This document shows, piece after piece, positions 1 to 7,725 of a stretch of DNA of 64,000 nt. This DNA comes from Streptomyces sp. NBC_01707 (GTDB taxonomy: Bacteria > Actinomycetota > Actinomycetes > Streptomycetales > Streptomycetaceae): contig NZ_CP109190.1 of NCBI RefSeq assembly GCF_041438805.1, forward strand, positions 5,766,001 to 5,830,000, read 5' to 3'. Under the pieces are notes generated by a model. It made no database searches and was not told the DNA's origin. It was given only the letters and a program-made list of their open reading frames with translations. The stretch's first letter is position 1, and each line of letters begins with the position of its first letter. A program made the position numbers and the translations under genes.

Positions 1-1032
1 GCCGACCTGGCGGGCTTCCGGCCCTCGTTCCTGCTGGCCATCCCGTACGTACTGGAGAAGGTCTACAACACCGGCCGGGCGACCGCCGAGAAGATGGGCC
101 GCGCCTCGTCGTTCGACCGCGCCGCGAGGATCGCCCAGCGGTACGGACAGGCCGTCGAGGCCGCCGAGCACGGCACCGGTCCCGGGCCGGGCTGGGGCCT
201 GCGGGCCGCCCGGGCCCTGTACGACCCGTTGGTCTACCGCCGCATCAGGGCGGCCCTCGGCGGACACGTCCGGTACGCGATCTGCGGTGGCTCCCCGCTG
301 GGCCGCCGACTCGCAGCTTTCTACGCGGGCGCGGGCATCGAGATCTTCGAGGGGTACGGCCTGACGGAGACCACGGCCGCCGCCACCGTCACCCCACCGC
401 TCAAACCGCGCCTCGGCACGGTCGGCTGGCCGCTGCCGGGCACCGCCGTGCGGATCGCGGAGGACGGTGAGGTGCTGCTCAGCGGCGGCCAGGTGTTCCG
501 CGGCTACTGGGACACCGAACGCGGCACGCCCGTCCCCGCACTGGACGGCGGGTGGTTCGCCACCGGCGACCTGGGCGCCCTCGACGAGGACGGCTACCTC
601 ACCATCACCGGTCGCAAGAAGGAAATCATCATGACGACGGGCGGCAAGAACGTCGCCCCGGCGCCGCTGGAGGACTGGCTGCGCGCGCACCCGCTGGTCG
701 GCCAGTGCATGGTGGTCGGCGACAACCGCCCGTTCATCACCGCCCTGATCACCCTGGAGCCGGACGGGCTCCTGCACTGGCGGCAGATGCGCAAGAAGCA
801 GGACGTGCCGATCCGGGACCTGGTGGCGGACCAGGAGCTGCGCGGCGCGCTCCAGCGCGCGGTCGACGAGGCCAACCGCCTGGTCTCGCGCGCCGAGTCG
901 ATCCGCAAATTCGTCGTGCTGCCGGTGGACTTCACGGAGGAGGGCGGACATCTGACGCCCTCGCTGAAACTGAAGCGGGACGCGATCCTGCGGGACTTCG
1001 AGGCGGAGATCGAGGAGCTGTACCGGAGGTAG
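1..1032 (+). CDS. Long-chain fatty-acid--CoA ligase (FadD15-like), 3' part only
   Basis: The gene runs in from the left edge; the frame is open from base 1, so the N-terminus is missing and 343 residues remain. It belongs to the AMP-forming adenylating family, which activates a fatty acid with ATP and CoA. Visible motifs are EGYGLTET (acyl-adenylate loop), GWFATGDLG with the ATP-ribose-binding Asp, and GRKKEIIMTTGGKNV, the hinge and C-terminal-domain signature of the long-chain (FAA1/FadD15) branch. The C-terminal Lys lies in LTPSLKLKR. It is the first gene of a stretch that continues with other oxidative and catabolic enzymes, so it may feed the same pathway, but 330 bases separate it from the next gene. 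The family is clear; substrate chain length is not. Confidence 0.93.
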   Translation, partial: ADLAGFRPSFLLAIPYVLEKVYNTGRATAEKMGRASSFDRAARIAQRYGQAVEAAEHGTGPGPGWGLRAARALYDPLVYRRIRAALGGHVRYAICGGSPLGRRLAAFYAGAGIEIFEGYGLTETTAAATVTPPLKPRLGTVGWPLPGTAVRIAEDGEVLLSGGQVFRGYWDTERGTPVPALDGGWFATGDLGALDEDGYLTITGRKKEIIMTTGGKNVAPAPLEDWLRAHPLVGQCMVVGDNRPFITALITLEPDGLLHWRQMRKKQDVPIRDLVADQELRGALQRAVDEANRLVSRAESIRKFVVLPVDFTEEGGHLTPSLKLKRDAILRDFEAEIEELYRR

Positions 1033-1362
1033 GCGGACGATCCCGGAGGGGCGGCCCGGCAGGCGGGGCGGCCGGGCCGGTACGAGGTGGAGCGGCCGCC
1101 GGGGCCCCGGCGGGGTACCGAGCCCGACGACGCGTCGGCGGCCGCGGAGAACGCCGAGAAAGCTGCGTGAGCGTGCCCGGGAATGCCGCCGTGACGGCCT
1201 TCGGCAGGGGCGTGGGAGACCGTGCGGGGCGGTCGGGGATGAGGTCGTCGCCGGGTCCGGACGAGTCGCCCGGCCGCCTCTTCGCGGCCTTTCCGCATGC
1301 CGCCTGAGCTGGGATTCTGTGTCGTGCGGCCCTACCGTGTCCCCATCGTGGAAGGGGATCCG
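1033..1362. other. 330-base non-coding gap
   Basis: This is very GC-rich sequence between the ligase stop and the methyltransferase start. Several GC-rich self-complementary stretches near 1060-1115 could act as a terminator for the ligase. I see no convincing coding frame: the frames open here are antisense or frame-shifted extensions of neighbours. No tRNA or riboswitch pattern is seen. Confidence 0.5.
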
Positions 1363-2124
1363 ATGGACCGGAACATACGCACGATCGACGACGTCCTGAA
1401 GCTGATGGACGGCCTGTTCGCGCCGGAGGCCGATCGCTGGACGACGGACGGGGCCGGCTGGTGGGACGGGTTCTACGGCGACCGCTCGAAGCCGGTGCCG
1501 TTCTTCGTGGCGAAACCGGACGAGAACCTGGTCTCGTACCTCGACCGATCCTTGATCACGCCGGGTCGGGCGCTCGACCTCGGGTGCGGCCCGGGCCGTA
1601 ACGCTCTCCATCTCGCCTCCCTGGGTTTCCAGGTGGACGCCGTCGACCTCTCCCCGGCCGCCATCTCCTGGGCCGAGGAGCGCGCTCGTGAGGCAGGGGC
1701 CGACATCCGGTTCCGTTGCGGTGACGCCTTCGCCCTCACCGAGGCCGAGTCGGACGGCCCGTACGACCTGATCCACGACTCCGGCTGCTTCCACCACCTG
1801 CCGCCGCACCGCCGCATCAGCTACCTGGCCCTGCTGGACCGCGTCCTCGCCCCCGGCGGCCACCTCGCGCTCACCTGCTTCGCAGCCGGAAGGATGGGCT
1901 CCGAACTCCCCGACGCGGAGTTCTACCGCGGGTCCGGCCTGCACGGCGGGCTCGCCTACACGCCGGAGTCCCTGCGCCGGATCTTCTCCGACCTGACGGA
2001 GGTCGAACTGCGCCGTATGCACGACGAGCCGCCCGAGTCCCCGTACTTCGGTGAGTCGTTCCTATGGACGGCCCTGTTCCGCCGTGACGCGCGGACGCCG
2101 CCCGGCGGATCAGCCACGCAGTGA
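1363..2124 (+). CDS. Class I SAM-dependent methyltransferase
   Basis: A 253-residue protein. The ATG at 1363 is chosen because GGAAGGGG sits just upstream and the earlier in-frame start would add a non-conserved leader. Motif I (LDLGCGPGRN) is at about residues 71-80, followed by the acidic post-I segment VDLSP and a motif-IV-like stretch DLIHDSGCFHHLPP at about 130-145. This is the Methyltransf_25/thiopurine-methyltransferase-like fold. WW and FF residues near the N-terminus resemble small cytosolic methyltransferases of the TehB/UbiE type. Substrate unknown. It is convergent with the VOC gene, with 11 bases between the stops. Confidence 0.87.
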   Translation: MDRNIRTIDDVLKLMDGLFAPEADRWTTDGAGWWDGFYGDRSKPVPFFVAKPDENLVSYLDRSLITPGRALDLGCGPGRNALHLASLGFQVDAVDLSPAAISWAEERAREAGADIRFRCGDAFALTEAESDGPYDLIHDSGCFHHLPPHRRISYLALLDRVLAPGGHLALTCFAAGRMGSELPDAEFYRGSGLHGGLAYTPESLRRIFSDLTEVELRRMHDEPPESPYFGESFLWTALFRRDARTPPGGSATQ

Positions 2125-2135
2125 CGGGGCCGGAG

Positions 2136-2573
2136 TCAGACCACGCAGAACTCGTTGCCCTCCGGGTCGGCCATCTCCACGTGATCGGGCCGGCCGTCCA
2201 TCTCGTACTCGCGCACCACGGTCGCGCCGGCGGCGGTCAGGCGGGTGACCGCCTCGGTCACGCGCGGCCACCGCACCTCCCACGGCGTCTCGCGGCCGCC
2301 ACCGGCCTGTACGTCCAGGTGCATGCGGTTCTTCGCCACCTTCGGCTCCGGCACCTTGAGGAAGGACAGCGTCGGCCCCACCCCCTCCGGATCGCTCAGG
2401 TACGCGCCGTCGTCCCACTCCTCCTCCGGGACGCCGTGGTGGGCGAACCACTCCTCCCAGCTCCCGAAACCGGCGGGCGGAGGCTTCGGCACGTAGCCGA
2501 GGGCGAGCGCCCAGAACTCCGCCAGCCTGGCCGGATGCGCACAGTCGAGCGTCACGGTCCACCTGGTCGACAT
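2136..2573 (-). CDS. VOC-superfamily (glyoxalase-like domain) protein
   Basis: 145 residues from ATG at 2573, preceded on the minus strand by GAGGAGT at a good distance; the longer frame to 2702 lacks this. The pattern is that of the Glyoxalase_6-type single-domain proteins common in Streptomyces: an N-terminal beta strand with a CAHPARLAEFWALALGY segment, a middle region with HLDVQAGG, and a C-terminal MADPEGNEFCVV carrying the usual metal-site Glu. These proteins form dimers with a betaalphabetabetabeta fold and range from dioxygenases to resistance proteins, so the reaction cannot be assigned. The gene faces away from the LLM gene, sharing a 277-base intergenic region with two palindromic operator-like sites. 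Confidence 0.85.
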   Translation of the reverse strand: MSTRWTVTLDCAHPARLAEFWALALGYVPKPPPAGFGSWEEWFAHHGVPEEEWDDGAYLSDPEGVGPTLSFLKVPEPKVAKNRMHLDVQAGGGRETPWEVRWPRVTEAVTRLTAAGATVVREYEMDGRPDHVEMADPEGNEFCVV

Positions 2574-2755
2574 GGTGGTTACTCCTCGGTCCGGGTCGAT
2601 GACAGGGACCGTATCGCGCGCCTCTGACACCCGTGCGGCAGCGGTCTCACGCCGGATGTGATCGACCGGCCGGGGGACGTACCGGCTCCAACCGCCGGAC
2701 ACGGCTGTCCGGCGACCGCCCGGGCGACGGAGCCGCTGTACTCCCTCCCTCTTGT

Positions 2756-2770
2756 CTGATGCACCGTCAG
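2756..2770. promoter_or_regulatory. Operator-like palindrome, site 1
   Basis: CTGATGCACCGTCAG fits the consensus CTGACGnnnCGTCAG with one mismatch. It lies 81 bases upstream of the LLM start at 2851, in the region divergent from the VOC gene. The same 15-mer pattern occurs at 2797, 4608, 4670 and 28899. Two 6-bp arms around 3 bases is the shape of a TetR-type operator; the regulator is not in this window. Confidence 0.6.
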
Positions 2771-2796
2771 GTACGACGATGGCACCCGCCTCGAAA

Positions 2797-2811
2797 ATGA
2801 CGGTACGTCAG
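2797..2811. promoter_or_regulatory. Operator-like palindrome, site 2
   Basis: ATGACGGTACGTCAG, one mismatch to CTGACGnnnCGTCAG, 40 bases before the GTG start of the LLM gene, so a bound protein would sit near the core promoter. It is paired with site 1, centre-to-centre 41 bp, about four helical turns. Confidence 0.65.
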
Positions 2812-2850
2812 ATTCGGTCGGGGCGGACACGGAGGAAGGGAGGCGACCCG

Positions 2851-3798
2851 GTGCCGATACTGCCCGCCGGGCGACTGTCGTACGGGATGCAGCTCCCGGT
2901 CCAGTCGCAGAGCACCATCTATACGGAAGCGTGGGAGGCCTCGGCCGGGCCCGGTGATCTCGCCGAGATCGCCCGCACCGCCGACCGCACCGGCTTCGCC
3001 TATCTGGCGAGCTGCGACCATGTCGCGATTCCTCGGCGGCTCGCCGAGGTCATGAGCACCGTCTGGTACGACCCGGTGGCCACCCTCGCCTTCCTCGCGG
3101 GGATCACCGAACGCGTTCTGCTGATGAGCCATGTCGCCGTCGTCGGGCTGCGTCACCCACTCGCCACCGCCAAGCAGTACGCCACCCTCGACCACCTGTC
3201 CGGCGGCCGGCTGATCCTCGGGGTCGGGGCCGGGCATGTGCGGGAGGAGTTCGAGGCGCTCGGGGCGGATTTCGACGGTCGCGGCGGCGTGCTCGACGAG
3301 ACGATCGACGCGCTGAAGGCCGCGCTCGGGCCGGAGGAGTACCCGGAGTTCGCCGGGGAACGGTTCTCGTTCAGCGGGCTGGGGCAGCGGCCGCGGCCCG
3401 CGCAGGAGCGGGTGCCCGTCTGGGTGGGCGGTTCCTCGCCCGCCGCCCTGCGCCGGGCCGCGCTGCGCGGGGACGGGTGGCTGCCGCAGGGCGACCCCAG
3501 GGACCGGCTGCCGCAGCAGATCGCCGGAGTCCGGGCGCTGCGGGAGGAGGCCGGTATCGAGGAGCCGCTGGTCGTCGGTGCCATCACCGAGCCGCTGTAC
3601 GTGGGGGAGCCGGCGTGGTCCGTGGGGCGGCGCACGCTCAGCGGGAAGCCGGAGGCCATGGCCGAGTCGCTGCGCGCGTACGGGGCGATGGGTGTGCACC
3701 AGATCCAGGTGCGGTTCCGCAGTCGCAGTCGTGGCGAACTGACCGATCAGATGGCGGCGTTCGCCGCCGATGTCGCTCCGTACCTCGACCAGCAGTAA
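2851..3798 (+). CDS. LLM-class flavin/F420-dependent oxidoreductase
   Basis: 315 residues from GTG at 2851, with GGAGG at 2839-2843; the frame is open further upstream but that region holds the palindromic sites. It is a bacterial luciferase-like TIM barrel: SGGRLILGVGAGHVREEFEALG is the diagnostic phosphate/cofactor-binding stretch of the F420-dependent LLM branch, and PVWVGGSSPAALRRAA is the second signature. Such enzymes transfer hydride between F420 or FMN and an organic substrate. It begins an apparent operon with the SDR gene 11 bases downstream and the second LLM gene beyond, flanked by shared operator-like palindromes. FbiC, which makes the F420 chromophore, lies at 22.1 kb. Cofactor choice is inferred; substrate unknown. 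Confidence 0.88.
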   Translation: MPILPAGRLSYGMQLPVQSQSTIYTEAWEASAGPGDLAEIARTADRTGFAYLASCDHVAIPRRLAEVMSTVWYDPVATLAFLAGITERVLLMSHVAVVGLRHPLATAKQYATLDHLSGGRLILGVGAGHVREEFEALGADFDGRGGVLDETIDALKAALGPEEYPEFAGERFSFSGLGQRPRPAQERVPVWVGGSSPAALRRAALRGDGWLPQGDPRDRLPQQIAGVRALREEAGIEEPLVVGAITEPLYVGEPAWSVGRRTLSGKPEAMAESLRAYGAMGVHQIQVRFRSRSRGELTDQMAAFAADVAPYLDQQ

Positions 3799-3809
3799 GG
3801 AGTAGGGAC

Positions 3810-4595
3810 ATGGGCAAGCTGGATGGGCGCACCGTTCTCATCAGCGGCGCGGCGCGCGGGCAGGGTGAGCAGGAGGCGCGGCTCTTCGTCGCCGAGGGCG
3901 CGCGGGTGGTGATCGCCGATGTGCTCGACGACCAGGGGGAGGCCCTGGCGAAGGAGCTGGGGGAGGGGGTCGCCCGGTTCGTGCATCTCGATGTGAGCCG
4001 GGAGGAGGAGTGGCAGCGCGCCGTGGCCACCGCCAAGGACGCCTTCGGGAGGATCGACGGGCTGGTCAACAACGCCGGGATCCTGCGGTTCAACGAGCTG
4101 GTGTCGACGCCTCTGGAGGAGTTTCGGCAGGTCGTGCAGGTCAACCAGGTCGGCGCGTTCCTGGGGATCAAGAACGTCGCCCCCGAGATAGAGGCCGCGG
4201 GTGGCGGGACCATCGTCAACACCGCCTCGTACACGGGGCTCACCGGGATGGCCTTCGTGGGGGCGTACGCGGCGACCAAGCATGCCGTGCTGGGGCTGAC
4301 CAGGGTCGCGGCGGTCGAGCTCGCGGCGAAGGGGATACGGGTCAACGCGGTCTGCCCCGGGGCCGTGGACACCGCGATGACCAATCCGGCCGCGCTGGAT
4401 CCGGCCGCGGACCCGGAGGAGTCAAGGGAGGCGGTGGCCGGGCTCTACAAGAAGCTCGTGCCGCTCGGGCGGATCGGACAACCGGAGGAGGTGGCGGCCC
4501 TCGCGCTCTTCCTGACCTCGGACGACTCCTCGTACATCACCGGTCAGCCGTTCGTCATCGACGGCGGGTGGCTGGCGGGCGTCAGTCTTTTCTGA
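3810..4595 (+). CDS. SDR-family NAD(P)-dependent oxidoreductase
   Basis: 261 residues from ATG at 3810, with AAGGAG overlapping the end of the preceding LLM gene; only 11 bases separate the two, so they are probably co-transcribed. It is a classical short-chain dehydrogenase: the nucleotide motif SGAARGQG (TGxxxGxG variant) is near residue 11, the conserved VNNAG near 85, the catalytic Ser in NTASYTG, and YAATK with the catalytic Tyr and Lys near 155. The end GQPFVIDGGWLAG is typical. The sequence resembles actinobacterial 3-alpha/20-beta-hydroxysteroid dehydrogenase-like SDRs, but that sub-assignment is only a resemblance. A perfect 15-bp inverted repeat begins 3 bases after the stop. Confidence 0.9.
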   Translation: MGKLDGRTVLISGAARGQGEQEARLFVAEGARVVIADVLDDQGEALAKELGEGVARFVHLDVSREEEWQRAVATAKDAFGRIDGLVNNAGILRFNELVSTPLEEFRQVVQVNQVGAFLGIKNVAPEIEAAGGGTIVNTASYTGLTGMAFVGAYAATKHAVLGLTRVAAVELAAKGIRVNAVCPGAVDTAMTNPAALDPAADPEESREAVAGLYKKLVPLGRIGQPEEVAALALFLTSDDSSYITGQPFVIDGGWLAGVSLF

Positions 4596-4598
4596 GGG

Positions 4599-4631
4599 CG
4601 TCAATAGCTGACGGAGCGTCAGCTATTGACG
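4599..4631. promoter_or_regulatory. Perfect 15-bp inverted repeat containing operator site 3
   Basis: Arms at 4599-4613 and 4617-4631 are exactly complementary around the 3-base centre GAG. The inner 15 bases (4608-4622, CTGACGGAGCGTCAG) match the operator consensus perfectly. The repeat starts 3 bases after the SDR stop and ends 78 bases before the next LLM start. It could be a regulator-binding site for the downstream gene, or a hairpin after the SDR gene, or both; no T-run follows on the + strand, which favours the operator. Confidence 0.65.
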
Positions 4632-4669
4632 GGTCGGACCGTCGGTGGAACAGTCGGTCGCATCACAAT

Positions 4670-4684
4670 CTGACGATGTGTCAG
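4670..4684. promoter_or_regulatory. Operator-like palindrome, site 4
   Basis: CTGACGATGTGTCAG, one mismatch to CTGACGnnnCGTCAG. It lies 25 bases before the start codon at 4710, where a repressor would block transcription of the second LLM gene. It follows site 3 with 62 bp between centres. Confidence 0.65.
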
Positions 4685-4709
4685 AAATGATTGAGGACGG
4701 TGAACCCCC

Positions 4710-5831
4710 TTGGAATTCGGGCTGTTTGTACAGGGGTACGTACCCGCCGCGCGCGCCGAGGTCGACCCCGAGGCGGAGCACAAGGCGCTGATCGAGGAGA
4801 CCGAGTACGTCATCCAGGCGGACAAGTCCGGCTTCAAGTACGCCTGGGCCTCGGAGCACCACTTCCTGGAGGAGTACTCGCATCTCTCGGCCAACGACGT
4901 GTACCTGGGGTACCTCGCGCACGCCACCGAACGGATCCACCTCGGCTCCGGCATCTTCAACCCCCTCGCCCCCGTCAACCACCCCGTGAAGGTGGCCGAG
5001 AAGGTCGCCATGCTCGACCATCTGTCGGAGGGGAGATTCGAGTTCGGCTCGGGGCGCGGGGCCGGCAGCCACGAGATCCTCGGGTTCATGCCGGGCATCA
5101 CCGACATGAACCACACCAAGGAACTCTGGGAAGAGACCATCGCCGAGTTCCCCAAGATGTGGCTCCAGGACGAGTACGTCGGCTTCCAGGGCAAGCACTG
5201 GTCGCTGCCGCCCCGCAAGATCCTGCCGAAGCCGTACGGGAAGTCGCACCCGGCGATGTGGTACGCGGCCGGGTCGCCGTCCTCGTACGCCATGGCCGCC
5301 AGGAAGGGGCTCGGCGTGCTGGGGTTCAGCGTGCAGAAGGTCTCCGACATGGAGTGGGTCGTCGATTCGTACAAGACGGCCGTCAAGGACGCGGAGCCGG
5401 TCGGCGGCTTCGTCAACGACAACGTCATGGTGACGTCGACGGCCATATGCGCCGAGACGCACGCCAAGGCCGTCGAGATCGCGGTCGGCGGCGGGCTGAA
5501 CTACCTGCAGTCGCTGCTGTTCCGCTACCACGACACGTTCCCGAGGCCCGAAGGCATTCCGGAGTGGCCGGAGCTGCTGCCCGAGTACAGCGAGGAGATC
5601 ATCGAGCTGCTGATCGCCGAGGAGCTGATGATCTGCGGTGATCCGGACGAGGTGCTGCGGCAGTGCCGGCGGTGGGAGCAGGCGGGGGCGGATCAGCTGA
5701 GCTTCGGGCTGCCGATCGGGATCAGCCGCGAGGACACGATGAACTCGATCCGGCTGATCGGTGAACATGTGATTCCGAAGATCGATACGGATCCGGTGCA
5801 CCGGACGACGCGGTTCCGCACGGCGGCGTAG
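4710..5831 (+). CDS. LLM-class flavin-dependent oxidoreductase (luciferase-like monooxygenase)
   Basis: 373 residues read from TTG at 4710, with GAGGACGG about 9 bases upstream; no ATG or GTG fits, and the N-terminus MEFGLFVQGY is the normal first beta strand of the family. Conserved LLM features are WASEHHFLEEYSH (the flavin-pocket EHH region), DHLSEGRFEFGSGRG, and HPAMWYAAGSP. This branch resembles FMN-dependent alkanal/long-chain alkane monooxygenase-like proteins more than the F420-dependent branch at 2851. Two operator-like palindromes precede it and a strong hairpin follows at 5918, so it may form its own transcription unit under the same regulator as 2851-4595. Substrate unknown. Confidence 0.87.
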   Translation: MEFGLFVQGYVPAARAEVDPEAEHKALIEETEYVIQADKSGFKYAWASEHHFLEEYSHLSANDVYLGYLAHATERIHLGSGIFNPLAPVNHPVKVAEKVAMLDHLSEGRFEFGSGRGAGSHEILGFMPGITDMNHTKELWEETIAEFPKMWLQDEYVGFQGKHWSLPPRKILPKPYGKSHPAMWYAAGSPSSYAMAARKGLGVLGFSVQKVSDMEWVVDSYKTAVKDAEPVGGFVNDNVMVTSTAICAETHAKAVEIAVGGGLNYLQSLLFRYHDTFPRPEGIPEWPELLPEYSEEIIELLIAEELMICGDPDEVLRQCRRWEQAGADQLSFGLPIGISREDTMNSIRLIGEHVIPKIDTDPVHRTTRFRTAA

Positions 5832-5917
5832 GCGGGGGAGCTGCCCCCGGATCCCCGCTCCTCGATCGCCGGAGCGGCATGAGCTGGAGCGGCGTCTTCC
5901 CGGACCGCCGCTCCGCG

Positions 5918-5954
5918 AGCCGGGGTGCGTACCGCGGTCGTACGCACCCCGGCT
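5918..5954 (+). terminator. 15-bp perfect hairpin after the LLM gene
   Basis: Arms 5918-5932 and 5940-5954 pair perfectly (AGCCGGGGTGCGTAC and its complement) around a 7-base loop. It sits 87 bases after the LLM stop and 32 bases before the amidohydrolase start. It may end the LLM transcript; there is no U-run, as is common in Streptomyces. Confidence 0.6.
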
Positions 5955-5985
5955 GCATCCCGTACAGATCAGAAGGGAACCCGAC

Positions 5986-7725
5986 ATGCTCGACCACCTC
6001 ATCCGCGGAGCGACCGTCGTGGACGGCACCGGTGCTCCCTCGTACATTGCCGACCTCGGTGTCCGCGACGGCCGCATCGCCGTCATCGCCGAGCCCGGCA
6101 CCCTCACCGAGGAGGCCGTGACCTCGGAGGACGCCACCGGATTCGTGCTCGCCCCCGGCTTCGTCGACCCCCACACCCACTACGACGCCCAGCTCTTCTG
6201 GGACCCGTACGCCACGCCGTCCATGAACCACGGCGTCACCACCGTCGCCGGTGGCAACTGCGGGTTCACCCTCGCCCCGCTCCACCCGGACCGGCCCGAC
6301 GACGCCGACTACACCCGCCGCATGATGTCCAAGGTCGAAGGGATGGCCCTCAAGGCCCTGGAGGAGGGCGTCGACTGGTCCTGGTCCACCTTCCGCGAGT
6401 ACCTCGACGCCCTCGAAGGGCGGATCGCCGTCAACGCCGGGTTCATGGTCGGCCACTGCGCCCTGCGCCGGCACGTCATGGGCGCCGACGCGGTCGGCGG
6501 ACAGCCCGGACCCGCCCAGCTCGACGCCATGCTGAGGCTCCTCCACGACGCCATGGACGCCGGTGCCTGGGGGCTCTCCACCACTCAGTCCGCCACGCAC
6601 TCCGACGGCGACGGCAAGCCCGTGGCCTCCCGGCACGCACTGCCCGAAGAGCTCCTCGCTCTCTCCCGCGCCGTCGGCGAACACGAGGGCACCCAGCTCG
6701 AAGCGATCGTCGCGGGCTGCCTCGACCAGTTCTCCGACGACGAGATCGACCTCCTCGTCGACATGACCGCCGCCGCCGGCCGCCCCCTCAACTGGAACGT
6801 CCTGACCGTCGACGCCGCCGTCCCCGAACGCGTACCGCGCCAGCTGGTCCCCAGCGAACTCGCCCGTCGGGCGGGCGGCCGGATCGTCGCCCTCACCATG
6901 CCGATCCTCACCCCCATGAACATGTCGCTCGGCACCTTCTGCGCCCTCAACCTCATCCCCGGCTGGGGCGAGATCCTCTCCCTCCCCGTCCCCGAACGGA
7001 TCGAGCGGCTCCGCGACAACGCCGTCCGCGCCGAGATGCTGCGCCGTGCCGACAGCAAGGAGGCAGGCGTCTTCCGGCGTCTCGCCGACTTCGGCAGGTA
7101 CGTCATCGGCGACACGTACAGCGCGGCGAACGAGGGCCTCAGCGGGCGCGTCGTACGCGACATCGCCGCCGAGCGCGGCCAGGACCCGTTCCACTGCCTC
7201 GTCGAGATCTGCGCCGCCGACGAGCTGCGTACGGTGCTGTGGCCCATGCCCACCGACAACGACCCGGACTCCTGGGCGCTGCGGCAGCGGACCTGGCAGC
7301 ACGAGGACGTCCTGCTCGGCGGTTCCGACGCGGGCGCCCATCTGGACCGGATGTGTGGCGCCCCGTACACCACCCGCTTCCTCGGTGACTGCCTGCGCGG
7401 CCGGAAACTCGTCCCCCTCGAACAGGCCGTCAAGATGCTCACCGACGACCCCGCCCAGCTCTTCGGGCTGCGCGACCGGGGCAGGATCCAGGAAGGCTTC
7501 CACGCCGACCTCGTGCTCTTCGACCCCGAGCGCATCGACGCCGGGCCCGCCACCCTCGTCCACGATCTGCCCGGCGACAGCCCACGCCTCGACTCCAAGG
7601 CCATCGGCATCGTGTCGGTCCGCGTCAACGGCGTCGAGACGCTGCGCGACGACAAGGTGACCGGCGCGGTCCCCGGTACCGTGCTCCGCTCCGGCCGCGA
7701 CACCCGGACGGTGAGCACCCGATGA
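5986..7725 (+). CDS. N-acyl-D-amino-acid deacylase-type amidohydrolase
   Basis: 579 residues, ATG at 5986 with AGAAGGGA upstream. It is a member of the metal-dependent amidohydrolase superfamily, D-aminoacylase branch: an N-terminal beta-sandwich part (LIRGATVVDGTG), then GFVDPHTHYDAQ with the metal-binding HxH, then NHGVTTVAGGNCGFTLAP, and near the C-terminus GGSDAGAHLD with the catalytic Asp, ending in HADLVLFDPERI. The family hydrolyses amide bonds of N-acylated D-amino acids, but relatives in catabolic clusters act on other amides and ring imides. It overlaps the aldehyde dehydrogenase start by 4 bases (ATGA), so the two are translationally coupled. Specific substrate unknown. Confidence 0.88.
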   Translation: MLDHLIRGATVVDGTGAPSYIADLGVRDGRIAVIAEPGTLTEEAVTSEDATGFVLAPGFVDPHTHYDAQLFWDPYATPSMNHGVTTVAGGNCGFTLAPLHPDRPDDADYTRRMMSKVEGMALKALEEGVDWSWSTFREYLDALEGRIAVNAGFMVGHCALRRHVMGADAVGGQPGPAQLDAMLRLLHDAMDAGAWGLSTTQSATHSDGDGKPVASRHALPEELLALSRAVGEHEGTQLEAIVAGCLDQFSDDEIDLLVDMTAAAGRPLNWNVLTVDAAVPERVPRQLVPSELARRAGGRIVALTMPILTPMNMSLGTFCALNLIPGWGEILSLPVPERIERLRDNAVRAEMLRRADSKEAGVFRRLADFGRYVIGDTYSAANEGLSGRVVRDIAAERGQDPFHCLVEICAADELRTVLWPMPTDNDPDSWALRQRTWQHEDVLLGGSDAGAHLDRMCGAPYTTRFLGDCLRGRKLVPLEQAVKMLTDDPAQLFGLRDRGRIQEGFHADLVLFDPERIDAGPATLVHDLPGDSPRLDSKAIGIVSVRVNGVETLRDDKVTGAVPGTVLRSGRDTRTVSTR

